Notes: generated by a model not told the origin, from the sequence alone. Counted from the stretch's first letter, positions 18,628-28,875 are shown. The stretch: 64,000 bases of DNA from Ehrlichia japonica (GCF_000632845.1 NZ_CP007474.1:434001-498000); one strand, 5' to 3'. A program made the numbers and translations.

Positions 18628-19599
18628 ATGAAGTTCATGTATCGAATAAGACATGCTGTAATAGTAATTCTATTTTTTACTATATTAATTACTCCATATG
18701 TATCAGTAGTAGCTGAATGTGTGAGATATGATCGGAAAGATATTGTAGTTGGATTATTATCTACTGAATTTGTTAGCTATCCTAATGAATATAAAACGGC
18801 TGTGGGAATTACACAATTACTTGAAAGTTATGGGGTTCGTGTGGTTCTGATGGATTATAATATAATTATGCAGTTAGTTAAAGATGAGGTAATAAGGATT
18901 AATGAAACTCATAAAACACATTACGGAGTATCCCGATACATTATAGAAAGTGTTGTTGCAAGGTTTATAGAAGAACATAATATCAACAGAATATTTATAC
19001 CAGGAAACTATTATAATATTAGTTCTATGCCAATTGCTCCGTCTTTAGATAGGCAACTAGTTACTAATGCTATTGTTAGGGTAGTTTATGATAAGAATCA
19101 TTGTATACATCTTCTTGGCGTCTGTGGTGGTTTGCAAGGCATAATGTATGCAAATGGAATTAGAATTACGAGAGTAGAAAATATAATTAATTCTCATGTT
19201 TCTGTAGAATCACATACTATTTCAATGCCTGATCCTAGAAGTGTAGATGCTAATTTGCATCAAATCAAAATTTTTCCTAATAGTAAGCTGTCAGGTATTG
19301 TAGCTAATTTGAAGTTAGATAAGAATCAAATTATATATTTTCCAGATGCACATTCAGAGGCAATCGATAATGATGTAGAAAATATAATGAAAATGTATAA
19401 TTTAGGGTATAGTATTGCTGCCGTATCAGAAGATGGTGTTATAGAAGCAATTGAAGATAAATATGGTAATATTTATTTTCAATTCCATCCAGAATATCTT
19501 CTGATAAATGCTGAAAGAAAATTTGGAGATAGTACAGGTAGGGATGCATCAATTATACTTGCAGATGCAATAATTAAAGATTTTCTTTTTCGGAATTGA
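18628..19599 (+). CDS. Exported class I glutamine amidotransferase-like protein (peptidase C26)
   Basis: 323 aa. The C26 family includes gamma-glutamyl-GABA hydrolase PuuD. The nucleophile elbow is LLGVCGGLQGI with Cys at residue 166, and the His-Glu pair is in YFQFHPEYLL. The N-terminus (basic MKFMYRIRHA, then a 20-residue hydrophobic core ending near VVAECV) looks like a Sec signal peptide. That is unusual for the family and would place the protein in the periplasm or outside the cell. A gamma-glutamyl hydrolase or peptidoglycan-fragment amidase role is possible but unproven. Confidence 0.75.
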   Translation: MKFMYRIRHAVIVILFFTILITPYVSVVAECVRYDRKDIVVGLLSTEFVSYPNEYKTAVGITQLLESYGVRVVLMDYNIIMQLVKDEVIRINETHKTHYGVSRYIIESVVARFIEEHNINRIFIPGNYYNISSMPIAPSLDRQLVTNAIVRVVYDKNHCIHLLGVCGGLQGIMYANGIRITRVENIINSHVSVESHTISMPDPRSVDANLHQIKIFPNSKLSGIVANLKLDKNQIIYFPDAHSEAIDNDVENIMKMYNLGYSIAAVSEDGVIEAIEDKYGNIYFQFHPEYLLINAERKFGDSTGRDASIILADAIIKDFLFRN

Positions 19600-20035
19600 A
19601 GAAATTATATATAAAAAATAGGTTATATTGATGAGTATATGTTTGAAAAAAGACTATAATTTATCTGTTTCCCTATAGTTTTTTACATTGTTTTTACTTA
19701 TTTATATAATGTAAGTGATGATAATAGTTATATCTTGGATAGTTCTGATTTGAGTGTAGATTTTATGTTTCTTGTATAAATTGATACCATAGTAATTTTA
19801 TAATAGTAGTGATCTATTATTTATTTTATTAGTGCATATAGCCTAAGAATAGTCAATTTTATTGCCTATATAGGAGAGTTAATAACTATCTTTTAATGTT
19901 ATTGATTTTGGATAAAATAGACCCAGCAAGTTGTGTATTTGCTGAGTGTGTGGTTGGTAGATAGATTTGTAAGTAAAGATGTAAATTTTGATTCTTTTGT
20001 TATAATAAAGTAGCTCTGTTATTAAAACGTTTAGC
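19600..20035. other. Non-coding gap before priA
   Basis: 436 bp of AT-rich sequence. The only local structure is a weak hairpin with a 6-bp stem (19924-19944, CAGCAA/TTGCTG), without a T tail. No gene seen. Confidence 0.55.
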
Positions 20036-22009
20036 ATGATAGCTGAAATTTTGCTTCCAGTACCGATTAATAAAACATTTTATTACGCTGTTCCAGAAAA
20101 TCAGTTGTTTTTTGTTGGTGAATATGTTCTTGTCCCTTTTGGTTTTAGGACTATGGTAGGTATTATATTGAAACTGACTGATACAATACCTTCAAGTTGT
20201 AGTATAGAAAAATTGCAATTAAAAGTTATAATTTCTAAAAATTCTTTACCAAAAGTTAATGCTGCATTTCTTAATTTTATCAAGTGGGTAGGCGACTATA
20301 ATATTGTTCCAGCAGGTTTAGTATTGAAAATGGTATTCAGTAATGTAATAAATTCTAAGTCTTTTTATAAGTTAGAATCTTCTGTAAAGAAAAATGATAG
20401 ATATAATGATGTAGAAATTATGTTATCAGATGAGCAAAGGGTTGCATATAATAATATTATTAATAAAATTTCAGATTATTCAGTTGTACTGCTAGATGGA
20501 GAAACTGGTTCTGGAAAGACTGAAGTTTATTGTGAGGTTATACGTGAATTAATAAAGAGGGATAGTACAGCACAAGCATTAATTTTGCTTCCAGAGATAG
20601 TATTAACATTACAATTAATAAAGCGTATAAAGCGTTATTTTGATAATTATTGCCCAGTAGAATGGCATTCAAATTTAACATTAAGGAATCGTAGAGAATA
20701 TTGGTTATCCATAGCACATGGCCAATCTTTAATTGTAATAGGCGCAAGATCTGCTTTGTTTTTACCGTATAAAAATCTTAAGATAATCATTGTAGATGAA
20801 GAACATGACTCATCGTTTAAACAAGAATGTGGAGTCCTATATAATGCACGTGATATGTCTACTGTATTGGCAAAAAGCCTGAATATACCAGTGATTTTAT
20901 CTTCTGCTACTCCATCTTTGGAGGCAATCAATAATGTGTTAAAGTCTCAGTATTATCATGTGAAATTGACGCAAAGATTTGGGAATGCTAAGTTGCCATC
21001 AGTAGGGATTGTTGATTTATGTAGAAGCAAGATGGTTAATGCATGGTTATCGGATAAGCTTTATAATAAAATATTGGAAGCTTTACAAAGACAAGATCAA
21101 GTTATGCTTTTCTTAAACCGTCGTGGATATGCAAAATTGAGACTGTGTAAAACTTGTGGTTTTAAAGTACATTGTAAAAACTGTGCTACTTGGCTTGTAG
21201 AACATAAAAGAAAAAATGTATTATTGTGTCATTATTGCGGATATTCTTGTGCGATGCAGAGTGTATGTACTAATTGTTCCGAATCATCTCTTGTATCATA
21301 TGGAATAGGTATAGAAAAAGTGGCAGAAGACATTGTTGCACTAATACCGAATGCTAAAATTGCAGTAATTAGCAGTGATATTAGTAGTAAGGATATCAGT
21401 GTTATGATTGATTTAATTATGCGTAGTGAGGTAAATATTATTATTGGTACTCAAGTAATAGCAAAGGGTCATAATTTTCCTAAGTTGACATTAGTTGGTG
21501 TAATAGACGCCGATTTAGGATTGAATAATAGTGATTTACGTGCTACAGAGAGAACTTATCAGTTATTACATCAAGTGTCAGGGCGTTCTGGTCGATTTGC
21601 AGATAACGGTGAAGTAATTTTACAAACTTATGATGTTAATAGTCCTTTGATAAAATCATTGTCATCTTATAATCGTGAACTATTTTATAATTTAGAACTA
21701 GAATCTAGGTTATTAACTAATATGCCACCATATACAAGATTGATAAGCATAATAATTAGCGGGAAGAATGAAATTCATGTAGTAAATATATCAAAACAAA
21801 TAGTAAAAAGCCTTCCAAATACCTTGACTGTTCTAGGTCCAGCTCCTGCCCCTATAAGTTTCTTAAACATGCAGTATAGGTATAGAATTTTAATTAAAGT
21901 ACAGAGTAATGTTATGATACAAAAACTACTTGCTAAGTATAAGGAGTATTATACTAAATCAAATAAAATAAAAATTACCGTAGATGTTGATCCAGTAAAT
22001 TTTATGTAG
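20036..22009 (+). CDS. priA: Primosomal replication helicase PriA
   Basis: 657-aa DEAD-like 3'-5' helicase that restarts stalled forks by loading the replisome. A 3'-DNA-binding N-terminal domain is followed by Walker A LLDGETGSGKTEVY, Walker B IIVDEEHDSSFKQE and motif III LSSATPSLE. A zinc-binding insert contains eight cysteines (C-x2-C, C-x2-C, C-x2-C, C-x2-C between 21145 and 21280). Motifs V and VI are IIGTQVIAKGHNFP and LHQVSGRSGR. Length is slightly below E. coli PriA (732). ATG at 20036 gives the usual MIAEILLPVPINKTFYY start. Confidence 0.96.
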   Translation: MIAEILLPVPINKTFYYAVPENQLFFVGEYVLVPFGFRTMVGIILKLTDTIPSSCSIEKLQLKVIISKNSLPKVNAAFLNFIKWVGDYNIVPAGLVLKMVFSNVINSKSFYKLESSVKKNDRYNDVEIMLSDEQRVAYNNIINKISDYSVVLLDGETGSGKTEVYCEVIRELIKRDSTAQALILLPEIVLTLQLIKRIKRYFDNYCPVEWHSNLTLRNRREYWLSIAHGQSLIVIGARSALFLPYKNLKIIIVDEEHDSSFKQECGVLYNARDMSTVLAKSLNIPVILSSATPSLEAINNVLKSQYYHVKLTQRFGNAKLPSVGIVDLCRSKMVNAWLSDKLYNKILEALQRQDQVMLFLNRRGYAKLRLCKTCGFKVHCKNCATWLVEHKRKNVLLCHYCGYSCAMQSVCTNCSESSLVSYGIGIEKVAEDIVALIPNAKIAVISSDISSKDISVMIDLIMRSEVNIIIGTQVIAKGHNFPKLTLVGVIDADLGLNNSDLRATERTYQLLHQVSGRSGRFADNGEVILQTYDVNSPLIKSLSSYNRELFYNLELESRLLTNMPPYTRLISIIISGKNEIHVVNISKQIVKSLPNTLTVLGPAPAPISFLNMQYRYRILIKVQSNVMIQKLLAKYKEYYTKSNKIKITVDVDPVNFM

Positions 22010-22325
22010 ATTTGTGTTTACCGTGTAAATATGTAGATTATTACTAAGATAGCTATAGGATTAATAATTATATATGATACTTATTGTATTGTAGTTAATT
22101 TTGTGTTTTTGATTGGGTATGTCTATTTTATTGCAATTAGTTACTTTTTAATGAGCATTGAACGTTGCTTTATCATATTAAGTGATATTATGGTTTGGTC
22201 AAATTAGTTGCATTCTCATAGTGCTTAGTTATTTTAAACCTCAATAATCTGAAGAATTTGTGTTTGACTAATGTTACTGTATTGTTATAATGAATGCCTA
22301 TTAGTTAGTGTTTTAGGTTTGTAAA
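22010..22325. other. Non-coding gap before rpmB
   Basis: 316 bp without a gene. Its 3' end holds a good promoter for rpmB, listed separately. Nothing else recognised. Confidence 0.6.
22264..22291 (+). promoter_or_regulatory. Sigma-70-type promoter for rpmB
   Basis: TTGACT (22264-22269), a 16-bp spacer and a perfect TATAAT (22286-22291) predict a start near 22298, about 28 bp before the rpmB ATG. Confidence 0.68.
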
Positions 22326-22628
22326 ATGAGTAGGGTTTGTGATATTACAGGTCAAGGAAAGTCTTTTGGAAACAGGGTATCGCACTCTAATCGTAAAACT
22401 AAAAGGGCTTATTTAGTCAACTTACATAATGTTACTTTAGTAAGTGATGTTTTAAATAGGAAGTTTAAGTTTAAAATATCTAATCGTACTCTAAGAACAG
22501 TAAATTATAAAGGTGGTTTTGATCTATATTTGCTTAATACATCATCTAGAAAATTGACTGATAAAGCTCAAAAGATTAAAAAGCTTATAAAAAATGCTGT
22601 AGCAAAAGGCGTAAAAGTTACATTGTAG
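22326..22628 (+). CDS. rpmB: 50S ribosomal protein L28
   Basis: 100 aa, basic, of normal alphaproteobacterial length. SRVCDITGQGKSFGNRVSHS at the N-terminus and the R-T-L-R-T-V-x-x-x-G-G motif are standard for L28. It has its own promoter and is followed by a clear terminator, so it is a single-gene transcript. rpmG is not adjacent. Confidence 0.97.
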   Translation: MSRVCDITGQGKSFGNRVSHSNRKTKRAYLVNLHNVTLVSDVLNRKFKFKISNRTLRTVNYKGGFDLYLLNTSSRKLTDKAQKIKKLIKNAVAKGVKVTL

Positions 22629-22679
22629 TTTTTTTTTAATTTTGTCTAATTCTTTTTTCCTTGATATAAGATGTTATCA

Positions 22680-22707
22680 AAATAACACTAGATTAGTGTT
22701 ATTTTTA
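22680..22707 (+). terminator. Rho-independent-type terminator after rpmB
   Basis: An 11-bp perfect stem (AAATAACACTA / TAGTGTTATTT) with a 3-nt loop ends in T residues. It lies 52 bp after the rpmB stop. Because the stem is AT-rich and symmetrical, it could work in both directions. Confidence 0.72.
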
Positions 22708-22769
22708 CAATATGATTGTAGAATATTATGATAATATTAGCTATTCTTAGCAAAGCATATTGCAGTTAT

Positions 22770-22890
22770 AAGTGAGTTCTGATCTATACATTATAAATGT
22801 TGCTATGTTTTTAATGTTTTGCTAGTGTTATATGGCGATGTTAACAGCTAAGAATATACTGGCTGCAAGAACATATTTAGTGCTATAGCA
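22770..22890 (-). repeat. Degenerate outermost unit of the lysA-tail array
   Basis: GTTATATGG, AAGAATATACTGGCTG and AACATATTTAG follow the order of the end part of the repeat unit. The sequence is much more diverged than the inner copies. Its TTATATGG variant is shared with the remote copy at 14921-15157 but not with the inner units, so these two may be the oldest copies. Confidence 0.6.
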
Positions 22891-23808
22891 TATTATTTAT
22901 TAAATCTAGTATAACTTTGTCTTTTAACATATCTTTATAAGTTTGACGGTGGCGTATAACGTCATAGCTACTATTGTTAACCATTACTTCAGGTACTAGT
23001 AATCTGGAATTATAGTTGCTTGACATTGAAGACTCATAAGCTCCAGTTTTAATATTTCACTGACATTGTGGGTTAATAAGTAGAAATATACTGTGGCTGT
23101 AAAAACATATTTAATGTATTATTTATTAAATTCTAGTATAATTTCGTCTTTTAGCATATCTTCATAAGTTTGACGGTGGCGTATAACGTCATAGCTACTG
23201 TTGTTAACCATTACTTCAGGTACTAGTGGTAATCTGGAATTATAGTTGTTTTACATTGAAGACTCATAAGCTCCAGTTTTAATATTTCACTGACATTGTG
23301 GGTTAATAAGTAGAAATATACTGTGGCTGTAAAAACATATTTAATGTATTATTTATTAAATTCTAGTATAATTTCGTCTTTTAGCATATCTTCATAAGTT
23401 TGACGGTGGCGTATAACGTCATAGCTACTGTTGTTAACCATTACTTCAGGTACTAGTGGTAATCTGGAATTATAGTTGTTTTACATTGAAGACTCATAAG
23501 CTCCAGTTTTAATATTTCACTGACATTGTGGGTTAATAAGTAGAAATATACTGTGGCTGTAAAAACATATTTAATGTATTATTTATTAAATTCTAGTATA
23601 ACTTTGTCTTTTAACATATCTTTATAAGTTTGACGGTGGCGTATAACGTCATAGCTACTGTTGTTAACCATTACTTCAGGTACTAGTGGTAATCTGGAAT
23701 TATAGTTGTTTTACATTGAAGACTCATAAGCTCTAGTTTTAATATTTCACTGACATTATGTGGGTTAATAAGTAGAAATATACTGTGGTTGTAAAAACAT
23801 ATTTAATG
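22891..23808 (-). repeat. Tandem array of about four 230-bp copies of the lysA 3' end
   Basis: Units start at 22891, 23117, 23347 and 23577, and the gene's own 3' end follows at 23809, so the periods are 226, 230, 230 and 232 bp. Each unit has about 150 bp copied from the last 50 codons of lysA, including its stop, and about 80 bp of downstream flank. The two middle units are almost identical; the outermost differs more (for example CTAGTAATCTGG without the extra GGT). All copies have the orientation of lysA. They have no start codon or independent open frame. Confidence 0.95.
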
Positions 23809-23810
23809 TA

Positions 23811-25082
23811 TTATTTATTAAATTCTAGTATAATTTCGTCTTTTAGCATATCTTCATAAGTTTGACGGTGGCGTATAACGTCATAGCTACTGTTGTTAAC
23901 CATTACTTCAGGTACTAGTAATCTGGAATTATAGTTGCTTGACATTGAAGATCCATAAGCTCCAGTTGTGCATATTACTACTATTTCTCCCCTTTGTAAG
24001 TTATTTATGTGGTAATTATACGCAAAAGTATCATCAGATTCACATATAGGACCTACTATGTCGTATGATTGCAATTGTGTTGATGTTGAAGAAGAAACTG
24101 CTGGTATTATTGTGTGCTCAGCATCGTATAGTGCTGGACGTATTAGATCATTCATTCCTGCATCTAATATAATGTGATTTTTTTCCTGATTATTTTTACG
24201 GTATAGTACTTTGGTTACTAATATACCAGTATTTCCTACTAGTGCTCTGCCAGGCTCACATATGATTTGGTAATTTTCATTTTCAAAGTTCTGTGTTAGT
24301 AAGTTGCCATATTCTTGAATTGTTGGAAAAACATCAGAACTTTTGTATGGTATTCCAAGTCCACCACCAAGATCAGCTCTTATTATTTGAATATTACGTT
24401 GCTTGAATGTTTTTATGATTTTTTTTATTCTATCAATTGTATTTTGGAATATATGTAGATTGGAAATTTGTGAACCTATGTGTACAGATATTCCTATAAT
24501 TCTGATGCCAATAAGGTCTTTGTTTAGGATTTGATCAATTAATTCTTCTGGTATTCCAAATTTATTAACGTTTAATCCTGTAGTAATTTTATTGTGTGTA
24601 TCTGCATTAATATTTGGATTAATTCTGATAGATACTGGTGCAATTATATTTTTTTGACATGCAATTGTATTAATAAGAGATAGTTCTTCAATAGATTCTA
24701 TATTAAATTGTAATATTCTGTTATCTAGTGCGAAATTTATTTCTTGCTCAGTTTTTCCTACACCAGAAAATACTATTTTATTTGGTGAAATTCCAGCTGC
24801 AATGGCACGACGTATTTCTCCCTCAGAAACTACATCTGCTCCTGCTCCAAGTGAGCCTAATAAACTTAAAATAGATAAGTTAGAGTTCGACTTAACTGCA
24901 TAGCATATTATAGAATTGTTAGGTAGATTTTTTTGAAGTTGTTTGTAGTTATTTTTTATTGCGTTTAGAGAATAGCAATAAACAGGAGTTCCGATGTTTT
25001 TTGCAATATCCAACACGTTGACATTTTCTATATTAAATACGTTGTTTTTATAATGGAAGAATGGATGTGCAAGAAAAATCAT
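23811..25082 (-). CDS. lysA: Diaminopimelate decarboxylase
   Basis: 423-aa PLP enzyme making L-lysine from meso-diaminopimelate. The PLP lysine is in CYAVKSNSNLSIL. SVHIGSQI, ADLGGGLGIPY, CEPGRALVGNTG and CESDDTF mark the alanine-racemase-like barrel and the second active-site half. The C-terminus GAYGSSMSSNYNSR is normal, so the gene is intact despite the adjacent copies of its own tail. The frame opens at a TTG at 25094, but that codon overlaps GGAG, a ribosome site well placed for ATG at 25082 (MIFLAHPFF). Confidence 0.95.
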   Translation of the reverse strand: MIFLAHPFFHYKNNVFNIENVNVLDIAKNIGTPVYCYSLNAIKNNYKQLQKNLPNNSIICYAVKSNSNLSILSLLGSLGAGADVVSEGEIRRAIAAGISPNKIVFSGVGKTEQEINFALDNRILQFNIESIEELSLINTIACQKNIIAPVSIRINPNINADTHNKITTGLNVNKFGIPEELIDQILNKDLIGIRIIGISVHIGSQISNLHIFQNTIDRIKKIIKTFKQRNIQIIRADLGGGLGIPYKSSDVFPTIQEYGNLLTQNFENENYQIICEPGRALVGNTGILVTKVLYRKNNQEKNHIILDAGMNDLIRPALYDAEHTIIPAVSSSTSTQLQSYDIVGPICESDDTFAYNYHINNLQRGEIVVICTTGAYGSSMSSNYNSRLLVPEVMVNNSSYDVIRHRQTYEDMLKDEIILEFNK

Positions 25083-25774
25083 GAGATGCTCCAAATTTTT
25101 ATTATTAAATTTATATAATATTTATAGGTATCTATAACATAAACTTATAATAAAAGAAATAGTACTACGAGATAATACAATAGTGATGTAGTAAATCTTA
25201 TGTAATATATAAGAAATAGTATATATTGTTTAGTATGACTATAAGCTGTTAATACAGTTGTGTAAGTAGGAAGATAAGAATAATGGTAATACTTAAATAC
25301 AACTATGGCATTGAAACACGCTAAATTAGTGTTTATGAAAGACATTTCTCGTACTGACATGAGTATATATATTTACCTGAATAATATTACAAATGCATCT
25401 AAATTTATCGAACATCTCCTAACTAATACTAGTTAAATAAGGGTATTCTAAAGTTGAGAGTAGTGTATATATCTTTGTTGGGTGAAATCTGATTTTTTTG
25501 AGTATTGTTACTATGGAGTTTATAGTTATAATACGTGTAAATTTGTAAACTATATGTAATACGTATAAAAATACCTGTAATTTTGAACTAAATTATAAAT
25601 ATTTGATTGAGCATATTTTTTTATGTTCTTAATTTATTAAATTATAATTTAATTGTTATGTAATTACTGAAGGGAAATATAAGAATTTTTATGCTTGATA
25701 CTTATGGTGGTATGAAGATCTATAAAAATGTGTAAAAATTTATACGTGTTATAAAATTATGAAATGACTATCGA
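25083..25774. other. Non-coding gap between lysA and rluD
   Basis: 692 bp, AT-rich. An open stretch of 71 codons on the minus strand (25145-25360) looks like chance low-complexity sequence. No tail copies of rluD or lysA are visible here, and I recognise no RNA gene. Confidence 0.6.
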
Positions 25775-26743
25775 CTAACTCAATTGTTCCAATTCGTTGA
25801 TTAGCATTTGTATGTCATTGGGAATATCAGAATGAAATTCTATATATGTATTTTTTGTAGGATGGATAAACCCTAATTTATGTGCGTGAAGGGCTTGTCG
25901 TTTTAATGTGTTAATAATAGTGCTTTGTTTGGCATATTTTATACTTTTGCTATTGTTTTTGCCGTATTTTTGATCACCTATTATAGAGTTTCCTATATAG
26001 CTCATATGTACACGTATTTGATGTGTTCTTCCTGTATATATTCTACATTTTATTAAACTTGCTATATTACTGAAGCTTTTTTGAGTTTGATATTCAGTTA
26101 TAGCTAATTTTCCTTTATGTGGTAGATCTGTAACAGACATCATTTGTCTATTATTAGGTTTCATACAAATATAGTTTTTTATAGTGTTATTCTGAGGATT
26201 AGGTGATCCCCATACTACTGCTAAATATTCTTTTTTTATTTGTTTTTTGAGTAGTAGATCAGATAAAAAATAGTATGATTTTTCGTTTTTTGCAATGACC
26301 ATTAGTCCACTAGTGTCCTTATCTAATCTATGAATTATTCCTGGTCTTGTTGCTTTCCCTACATGACTTAAACTGTTGCCATAGTGTGCAACTAGTGCGT
26401 TGACTAATGTATTATTGCTTGTTCCTGCTCCTGGATGTACAGTTATTCCAGGGGTTTTGTTTATTATTATTATGTCATGGTCTTCATATAACACTGAAAT
26501 TGGTATGCAGTGGTTAGGAGTGATTATATCACTGACTTCTTTTATAGGTATATTTATAATATAAATATCATTTACTTTTGTTATATGATTGTTATCTTTT
26601 ATTATGCTGTCAAACAGAAAAATTTTATTATTTTTTATTAGTTGTTGTACTTGATTACGAGATATATTTAATTTGCTTGCTATGAATTTATCTAATCTGT
26701 TATTTTCATCTCCGCTTTTAATAAAAATTTTTTTCTCTAGCAT
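25775..26743 (-). CDS. rluD: 23S rRNA pseudouridine synthase, RluD family
   Basis: 322 aa. An S4 RNA-binding domain (residues about 14-65, NRLDKFIASKLNISRNQVQQ) precedes the RluA-type catalytic domain. The catalytic aspartate is in PGIIHRLDKDTSGLMVIAK, and YLAVVWG and GRTHQIRVHMSYIGN follow. S4 plus this catalytic motif fits RluD, which modifies helix 69 of 23S rRNA, but RluC-like specificity cannot be excluded. It has its own minus-strand promoter. Confidence 0.9.
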   Translation of the reverse strand: MLEKKIFIKSGDENNRLDKFIASKLNISRNQVQQLIKNNKIFLFDSIIKDNNHITKVNDIYIINIPIKEVSDIITPNHCIPISVLYEDHDIIIINKTPGITVHPGAGTSNNTLVNALVAHYGNSLSHVGKATRPGIIHRLDKDTSGLMVIAKNEKSYYFLSDLLLKKQIKKEYLAVVWGSPNPQNNTIKNYICMKPNNRQMMSVTDLPHKGKLAITEYQTQKSFSNIASLIKCRIYTGRTHQIRVHMSYIGNSIIGDQKYGKNNSKSIKYAKQSTIINTLKRQALHAHKLGFIHPTKNTYIEFHSDIPNDIQMLINELEQLS

Positions 26744-26771
26744 GTTTATAGTTTATAATTTGTGTCTAGGT

Positions 26772-26800
26772 AATATACTGTAATCACTAATTATAGTCAA
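26772..26800 (-). promoter_or_regulatory. Sigma-70-type promoter for rluD
   Basis: On the minus strand, TTGACT (26800-26795) and TATATT (26777-26772) are exactly 17 bp apart. The predicted start is near 26765, about 22 bp before the rluD ATG at 26743. Confidence 0.62.
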
Positions 26801-26904
26801 AACAGTGAAATATTGCTTGTAGTATAGTTGTATATAAGTAGAATTTTAGACTATCTTTATATATAAATAAAGGGATTACCTTTTAACTAAGAGTATTTAG
26901 GATA

Positions 26905-28875
26905 ATGATAAAAAAAATATTAATAGCAAACAGAGGTGAAATTGCATGTAGGGTTATGAGGACTGCTCGTAAAATGGGAATATCTTGTGTTGCTGTGTAT
27001 TCAGATGCAGATATATATTCCTTACATGTTTTATCTGCTGAAGAAGCAATAAATATTGGCCCTGCTCCAGTGAATCAGAGTTATTTAAATATGGAGAAAA
27101 TTTGTGAAGTAGCACATAATGCAGGTGTAGATGCTATACATCCTGGATATGGATTTTTATCTGAGAATGCTAATTTCCCTGAAAAGTTGGAGCAATACAA
27201 TATTGCTTTCATTGGGCCAAGTGCTGCTTCGATAAGAATGATGGCTGATAAAATTACTTCTAAAAAAATAGCTGAATCTGCAAAAGTTAATATCATTCCT
27301 GGATATATGGGAATAGTTGACTCTGTTGATGAAGCAAGAAAAATAGCTGAATCTATAGGATTTCCAGTAATGATAAAAGCTACTGCTGGTGGTGGTGGTA
27401 AAGGTATGAGAATTGTGAAATCAAGTGAAGAAATGGAACAGGCTTTTAATTCTGCAACAAATGAGGCAGCAAAAAATTTTAGGGATGGTAGAATTTTTAT
27501 AGAAAAGTATATAGAGTTACCAAGGCATATTGAAATACAAATTATAGCTGATAAACATGGGAATATTGTTTGTTTAGGTGAAAGGGAGTGTTCTATACAA
27601 CGACATAACCAAAAAGTTATTGAAGAGACACCTAGTCCATTTCTTGATGAAAAAACAAGGAAAAAAATGTATCAGCAATGTGTCAATTTAGCAAGAAAAG
27701 TTGAGTATTATTCTGCTGGTACTATTGAATTTATAGTTGATCAAAATAGGCAATTTTATTTTTTAGAAATGAATACTAGGTTACAGGTTGAGCATCCTGT
27801 TACAGAGCTTGTTACTGGTATTGATATTGTAGAAGAAATGATTCGAATTGCTAATGGTGAAAAATTAAGATTTACTCAACGAGATGTGAAGTTTACTGGT
27901 TCAGCAATAGAAGCTAGAATTTATGCGGAAGATCCTACTAAGAATTTTTTACCTTCTAGTGGGAGAATTGTTTATTATTCTGCTCCTGTCCCTAATGATA
28001 ATTTACGTATCGATAGTGGGGTATTTGAAGGGGCAGAAGTTAGTATGTTTTATGATCCTATGATTGCTAAAGTTTGTACTTATGGCAAAAATAGGGATGA
28101 AGCAGTGAGTTTTATGCAACGATATTTAAATGAATTCTCTATCAGTGGTATTGCTAATAATATAGATTTTTTATTATCTGTATTTCATCATCCTACGTTT
28201 ATATCTGGAGATATTAATACAAAGTTTATTGAGCAATTTTATTTTGATGGGTTTCAAGGGGATTCTTTAACGGAGGCTTGTATTAAGCTTTTTATTTTAA
28301 CTTCATTGTGCATATTTTTTCAAGATGAATATGGTAAGCATGGAGCTGAATTACATGAAAGTAAAGAGCTGATTGTTGGTATTAATGATCAGAAATATTT
28401 AATTAGTGCTAAATATGAAAGTGGTAAAATTTTAGCAATTTATGATCAGCGTGAATATTTAATTTCAGGTACATGGAATGTGAATTTTAAAATATTACAA
28501 GTGCAAATTAATAATGAAGAAGTATTTCATGTAAAAGTTGATAGTAGATTTAATAAGTATAAGCTTAGATATTCTGCTATGAGTGCTTTATGTGCAGTAT
28601 ATAGACCTTGTGTATCTGATCTACTTCCTATAATGCCTCAAATCAGTGCAGAGGAGTTACATTGTAATGATGTGTGTTCTCCTATTTCTGGTATGATTAT
28701 TAAAGTTTATGTTAAACAAGGAGAAGAAGTTCAACTAGGGCAACCTTTATTAATTATTGAAGCCATGAAAATGGAGAATGTGATATACTCAGATGTAAAA
28801 TCAGTTGTTAAATCTGTATTATTCTCAGAAGGGAGCAGCATAGCTGCTGGTGATGTTATTATAGAATTTGAGTAA
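26905..28875 (+). CDS. pccA: Propionyl-CoA carboxylase alpha subunit (biotin carboxylase plus BCCP)
   Basis: 656 aa. The biotin carboxylase domain (1-445) begins ILIANRGEIACRVMRTARKM, with ATP-grasp MIKATAGGGGKGMRIV and EMNTRLQVEHPVTE. A middle domain joins it to the beta subunit. The C-terminal biotin carrier domain has the biotinyl lysine in EAMKMEN at residue 622. It uses ATP and bicarbonate to carboxylate propionyl-CoA. 3-methylcrotonyl-CoA carboxylase alpha is similar, but Rickettsiales normally carry the propionyl enzyme. The beta subunit is not adjacent. Confidence 0.9.
   Translation: MIKKILIANRGEIACRVMRTARKMGISCVAVYSDADIYSLHVLSAEEAINIGPAPVNQSYLNMEKICEVAHNAGVDAIHPGYGFLSENANFPEKLEQYNIAFIGPSAASIRMMADKITSKKIAESAKVNIIPGYMGIVDSVDEARKIAESIGFPVMIKATAGGGGKGMRIVKSSEEMEQAFNSATNEAAKNFRDGRIFIEKYIELPRHIEIQIIADKHGNIVCLGERECSIQRHNQKVIEETPSPFLDEKTRKKMYQQCVNLARKVEYYSAGTIEFIVDQNRQFYFLEMNTRLQVEHPVTELVTGIDIVEEMIRIANGEKLRFTQRDVKFTGSAIEARIYAEDPTKNFLPSSGRIVYYSAPVPNDNLRIDSGVFEGAEVSMFYDPMIAKVCTYGKNRDEAVSFMQRYLNEFSISGIANNIDFLLSVFHHPTFISGDINTKFIEQFYFDGFQGDSLTEACIKLFILTSLCIFFQDEYGKHGAELHESKELIVGINDQKYLISAKYESGKILAIYDQREYLISGTWNVNFKILQVQINNEEVFHVKVDSRFNKYKLRYSAMSALCAVYRPCVSDLLPIMPQISAEELHCNDVCSPISGMIIKVYVKQGEEVQLGQPLLIIEAMKMENVIYSDVKSVVKSVLFSEGSSIAAGDVIIEFE

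Noticed and set aside
22891-23808. CRISPR array, suggested by regular spacing
   Set aside because: The whole 230-bp unit is repeated, with no short repeat and variable spacer pattern, and most of it is a copy of lysA.
25145-25360. 71-codon minus-strand open frame upstream of lysA
   Set aside because: Low-complexity Tyr/Leu-rich sequence in a long non-coding gap, with no recognisable features.
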